From Chryseobacterium sp. BGARF1 (GTDB taxonomy: Bacteria > Bacteroidota > Bacteroidia > Flavobacteriales > Weeksellaceae): a stretch of DNA of 62,542 nt. The notes beneath the pieces were generated by a model. That model had not been told where the DNA came from. It saw only the letters and a program-made list of their open reading frames with translations, and made no database searches. The stretch lies in NCBI RefSeq assembly GCF_001677955.1, contig NZ_LELA01000041.1, positions 1 through 62,542 on the forward strand. The letters are read 5' to 3'. The translations under genes and the position numbers were made by a program. Shown here in pieces: positions 59,674 to 62,542 of the stretch (the stretch's first letter is position 1; each line of letters begins with the position of its first letter).

Positions 59674-62542
59674 ATGATTAAAACCTTTACTTCTTTATTA
59701 CTTCTTTTGTGTTTTGCTAATTTTGGTTTCATACCACTGTTTCAAGCTCAAGCTACAGCTTTACCTTACACTCAAGATTTTAACACGAGCAATGACTTTA
59801 CCTTGCTAAATGGAACCCAGGTCAATAAATGGGCTTATGGTTCAGCAGCAGGTAATGCGGGAAATTCTATTTACATTTCCAATGATAACGGTACTACAAA
59901 CAACTATACTAATACGTCTTTGAGCGTTGTACAGGCGTATAGAGACCTTGTAGTTCCAGCAGGTACCACCGCTACTTCACCAGCAACTTTGTCATTTGAC
60001 TGGAGAGCAATGGGTGAATCGTGCTGTGACTACCTTAGAATCTGGTTAGTACCTACTACTTTTACCCCTACACCGGGAACGCAAATTACAGCAGGTGCAG
60101 GTAGAATTCAGTTAGGAGCTAACCTGAATTCACAAACCACCTGGCAAACTTATACCAACACCAACATCAACTTGGCAACGTTTGCAGGAGCTAACGTACG
60201 TCTTGTTTTTGAATGGAGAAATGATGGTAGTGTAGGTACTTCGCCTGCAGGTGCTATTGACAACATTAATATGTTGATTCCTACTTGTAGCTCACCAACT
60301 GCTTTAGTTGTAAATACTATCACAACAACTAATGCAACTATTTCTTGGACAGGGATTACCCCTGCTCCTGCTAATGGATATCAGTATTATGTTTCTACAA
60401 GTTCTACACCTCCTACCAGTACAACACCACCTACGGGTACAAGTACTGGAACGTCTGTTACTTTAACTACCTTATTACCAAATACCACTTATTATTTTTG
60501 GGTTCGTGCAGTTTGTAGCGCTACAGATTCTAGTATATGGACTGCAGGCGGAGGGTTTTCAACCACGCAAATTCCAGCTACACTTCCTTACAGCCAAAAT
60601 TTTTCGACCCTAAATGATTTCGGTTTTGTCAACGGATCACAAACAAACAAATGGTTTTATGGGAATGCTGCAGGGAATACACCTAATTCTATTTACATCT
60701 CTGATGACAATGGAGTAACGAATAGCTATAACGTAGCTTCGTCAAGTGTTGTTCAGGCTTACAGAGATATTGCAGTACCAGCGGGAACCACTGCTGCTTC
60801 ACCTGCGCTTTTATCATTTGATTGGCTTGCAATGGGAGAATCGTGTTGTGATTATTTAAGGATTTGGCTTGTGCCTTCTTCATTTACTCCAACTGCAGGT
60901 GCTCAAATTGCTACAGGTGGAGGAAGAATTCAGATAGGAGGAAATCTAAATGCACAAACCGCATGGCAAACCTACCTGAATACCAACGTTAACCTAGCAT
61001 CTTTCTCAGGAACTACTGTACGTCTTGTTTTTGAGTGGAGAAATGACGGAAGTATAGGTACACCGCCAGCAGGAGCGATTGATAATATAAATCTTCTTAT
61101 TCCTACCTGTAAATTGCCTACGGCACCTGCTGTAGCTGCAGTAACTTCGGGTACAGCTACCATAAGCTGGACCGCAACTGTACCTGCACCAGCGATAGGA
61201 TATCAGTATTATTTATCAACCAATCCTACACCTCCAATTGTAACGACACCTCCAACGGGAACAACGACTGCAACATCAGTTCCTTTAACTGGATTGATTC
61301 CTAATACAACCTATTATTGGTGGGTAAGAGCAAGATGTAGCACAACAGATGCAAGCATCTGGATTGGTGGACCAAGCTTTACAACGACACAGATTCCTGC
61401 GACGATTCCATATGTTCAACCTTTTGCAGCAAATGATTTTGGTTTTGTAAATGGAACTCAGGTCAATAAATGGGTTTACGGAAATGCAGCAGGAAATACA
61501 CCTAACTCTATTTATGTTTCAAATGACAATGGTGTAACGAATGCGTACACAATTACCTCACTAAGTACAGTGCATGCATACAGAGATATTGCAGTACCAG
61601 CAGGAACTACACTTGCAAGTATAGCTTTTGATTGGAAAGCTCAAGGAGAGACAACACTCGATTATTTACGTGTTTGGCTTGTTCCTACTAGTTTTACACC
61701 TACAGCAGGAACTCAGATTACGGCAGCTACAGGAAGAATTCAAGTAGGAGGAAATTTCAACCAACAGGCATTGTGGCAATCATATATCAATACCAATGTT
61801 AATCTAAGTACTTTTGCAGGGGTAACTATGAGGCTTGTATTCGAATGGAGAAACAATGCTACAGGTGGAACTCAAGAACCAGCTTCTATAGACAATATCG
61901 CTATCAGAATCTGTAACAATACTACTCCTGTAGTGACTATAGCTCCAGCTACTATAACTCATAATTCAGCTATTATTTCATGGCCACAACATAATGGAGG
62001 TGCTGCCTATAAAATCAGATACAGAGCCGTGGGTTCTACTCAATGGTTACCTGCAACAGGACCATTTGATGTTGCACCAATAGCAGGACCAACACAAACT
62101 TTCCCTTTAACAGGACTGTCACCTGTAACAGATTATGAAGTAGAAGTTGCAGCAGTTTGTAATGTTACAAATATTGGAATTTATTCTCATAATGTTTTTA
62201 CTACTAAATGTGATCCTACTCCTCCAAACGTTACAGTAACTAGCATTACTCCAACATCAGCTTTAGTAACTTGGAGCCCGCTTGCAGCTGGTGCTACCTA
62301 TGAATTGCGTTGGAAATTGGTAAGCGATCCTGCTACTGCTTGGGAATCACCTCTTCCTCCAGGAGGAACACCACAACCTCCGTTGAACTCTTATACTATT
62401 ACTGGTTTAAGTTCTTATAAAATTTATGAAGTACAGGTAAGAAATAAATGTATAGGATCTTTAACATTCAACCCTTGGTCTACATCTCAGGTGTTTACTA
62501 CGGTTAGAGTTTGTGAAATTCCGCCTCCGGGATTAACCATTA
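59674..62542 (+). CDS. giant secreted repeat protein with fibronectin type III domains (partial, runs off the window)
   Basis: At least 956 codons in one open frame from ATG 59674 to the window end; no stop is seen. Signal peptide about 1-28 (FQAQAT). Then two tandem units of exactly 822 bp (59761-60582 and 60583-61404), each a MAM/jelly-roll-like domain (ending RLVFEWRND..AGAIDNIN) followed by a fibronectin III domain (ATISWT...YYVST...TYYFWVRAVC). The third jelly-roll starts at 61405, then different FnIII domains follow. A T9SS sorting domain is expected at the missing C-terminus. Probably a cell-surface adhesin; the pattern is inferred from related flavobacterial proteins. Confidence 0.85.
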   Translation, partial: MIKTFTSLLLLLCFANFGFIPLFQAQATALPYTQDFNTSNDFTLLNGTQVNKWAYGSAAGNAGNSIYISNDNGTTNNYTNTSLSVVQAYRDLVVPAGTTATSPATLSFDWRAMGESCCDYLRIWLVPTTFTPTPGTQITAGAGRIQLGANLNSQTTWQTYTNTNINLATFAGANVRLVFEWRNDGSVGTSPAGAIDNINMLIPTCSSPTALVVNTITTTNATISWTGITPAPANGYQYYVSTSSTPPTSTTPPTGTSTGTSVTLTTLLPNTTYYFWVRAVCSATDSSIWTAGGGFSTTQIPATLPYSQNFSTLNDFGFVNGSQTNKWFYGNAAGNTPNSIYISDDNGVTNSYNVASSSVVQAYRDIAVPAGTTAASPALLSFDWLAMGESCCDYLRIWLVPSSFTPTAGAQIATGGGRIQIGGNLNAQTAWQTYLNTNVNLASFSGTTVRLVFEWRNDGSIGTPPAGAIDNINLLIPTCKLPTAPAVAAVTSGTATISWTATVPAPAIGYQYYLSTNPTPPIVTTPPTGTTTATSVPLTGLIPNTTYYWWVRARCSTTDASIWIGGPSFTTTQIPATIPYVQPFAANDFGFVNGTQVNKWVYGNAAGNTPNSIYVSNDNGVTNAYTITSLSTVHAYRDIAVPAGTTLASIAFDWKAQGETTLDYLRVWLVPTSFTPTAGTQITAATGRIQVGGNFNQQALWQSYINTNVNLSTFAGVTMRLVFEWRNNATGGTQEPASIDNIAIRICNNTTPVVTIAPATITHNSAIISWPQHNGGAAYKIRYRAVGSTQWLPATGPFDVAPIAGPTQTFPLTGLSPVTDYEVEVAAVCNVTNIGIYSHNVFTTKCDPTPPNVTVTSITPTSALVTWSPLAAGATYELRWKLVSDPATAWESPLPPGGTPQPPLNSYTITGLSSYKIYEVQVRNKCIGSLTFNPWSTSQVFTTVRVCEIPPPGLTI

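Noticed and set aside
1..62542. CRISPR array, tRNA or rRNA genes
   Set aside because: I looked for regularly spaced repeats and for tRNA T-loop and rRNA signatures and found none; a covariance-model scan would be needed to exclude small RNAs.

Overview
The window looks like a chromosomal segment of a Bacteroidota bacterium of the Chryseobacterium/Elizabethkingia type (Flavobacteriia, Weeksellaceae). Evidence: low G+C; promoters of the Bacteroidota form TTG-N17-23-TAnnTTTG; type 9 secretion (T9SS) cargo with type A and type B sorting domains; gliding genes gldB and gldC; a SusC/SusD pair; a PafA-type alkaline phosphatase with the same active-site set as the Elizabethkingia enzyme; and the CCC-motif/DUF2752 gene pair. 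The genus is inferred, not proven. I saw no rRNA, tRNA, prophage or CRISPR array.

Layout. 0.2-6.4 kb: two adjacent paralogous T9SS type B surface proteins with choice-of-anchor L domains. 6.6-14.3 kb: housekeeping and membrane genes (acidic-heptad DUF1003-like protein, TIGR02757, RNase Z, RdgB, CPBP protease, MFS exporter, DUF3267, CCC-motif protein, DUF2752, old-yellow-enzyme-type oxidoreductase), then cytidine deaminase. 15.1-18.3 kb: a cobalamin riboswitch controlling a BtuB-like receptor and a lipoprotein propeller that is probably its BtuG-like partner. 18.3-23.8 kb: CCA-adding enzyme, TsaC, an IS200-like (RAYT) transposase framed by two inverted pairs of REP-like hairpins, DinB, GNAT and a cystathionine gamma-synthase-type enzyme. 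23.9-29.2 kb: T9SS type A protein, gldC, gldB, and divergently an LRR protein, GNAT, nadE, then a membrane-anchored barnase and its barstar. 29.3-36.6 kb: PafA, S41 peptidase, a lipoprotein, a Fur-family repressor divergent from a thioredoxin-reductase-like flavoprotein, and a TIGR04222 membrane protein. 37-44 kb: malate dehydrogenase, a bacteriophytochrome/heme oxygenase operon, and an RDD/nucleoid-associated protein pair. 45-50.2 kb: an isolated SusCD pair and an orphan receiver protein. 50.4-53.5 kb: TPP riboswitch and a thiM-thiE-thiD-tenA salvage operon. 53.8-59.3 kb: membrane AraC regulator, two serine hydrolases with nearly identical leaders, and a GMC oxidoreductase. 59.6 kb to the end: the first 956 codons of a giant repeat protein that runs out of the window.

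Several parts work as modules: the B12 uptake unit, the thiamine salvage unit, the red-light sensor with its chromophore enzyme, and a toxin/inhibitor pair in which the inhibitor has its own promoter. Between genes there are at least three dispersed repeat families: REP-like hairpins around the RAYT gene, a MITE-like element of about 135-160 bp with imperfect terminal inverted repeats, and a CCCAC-GAT family. These, the barnase/barstar pair and the duplicated leader are the observations I rate highest.
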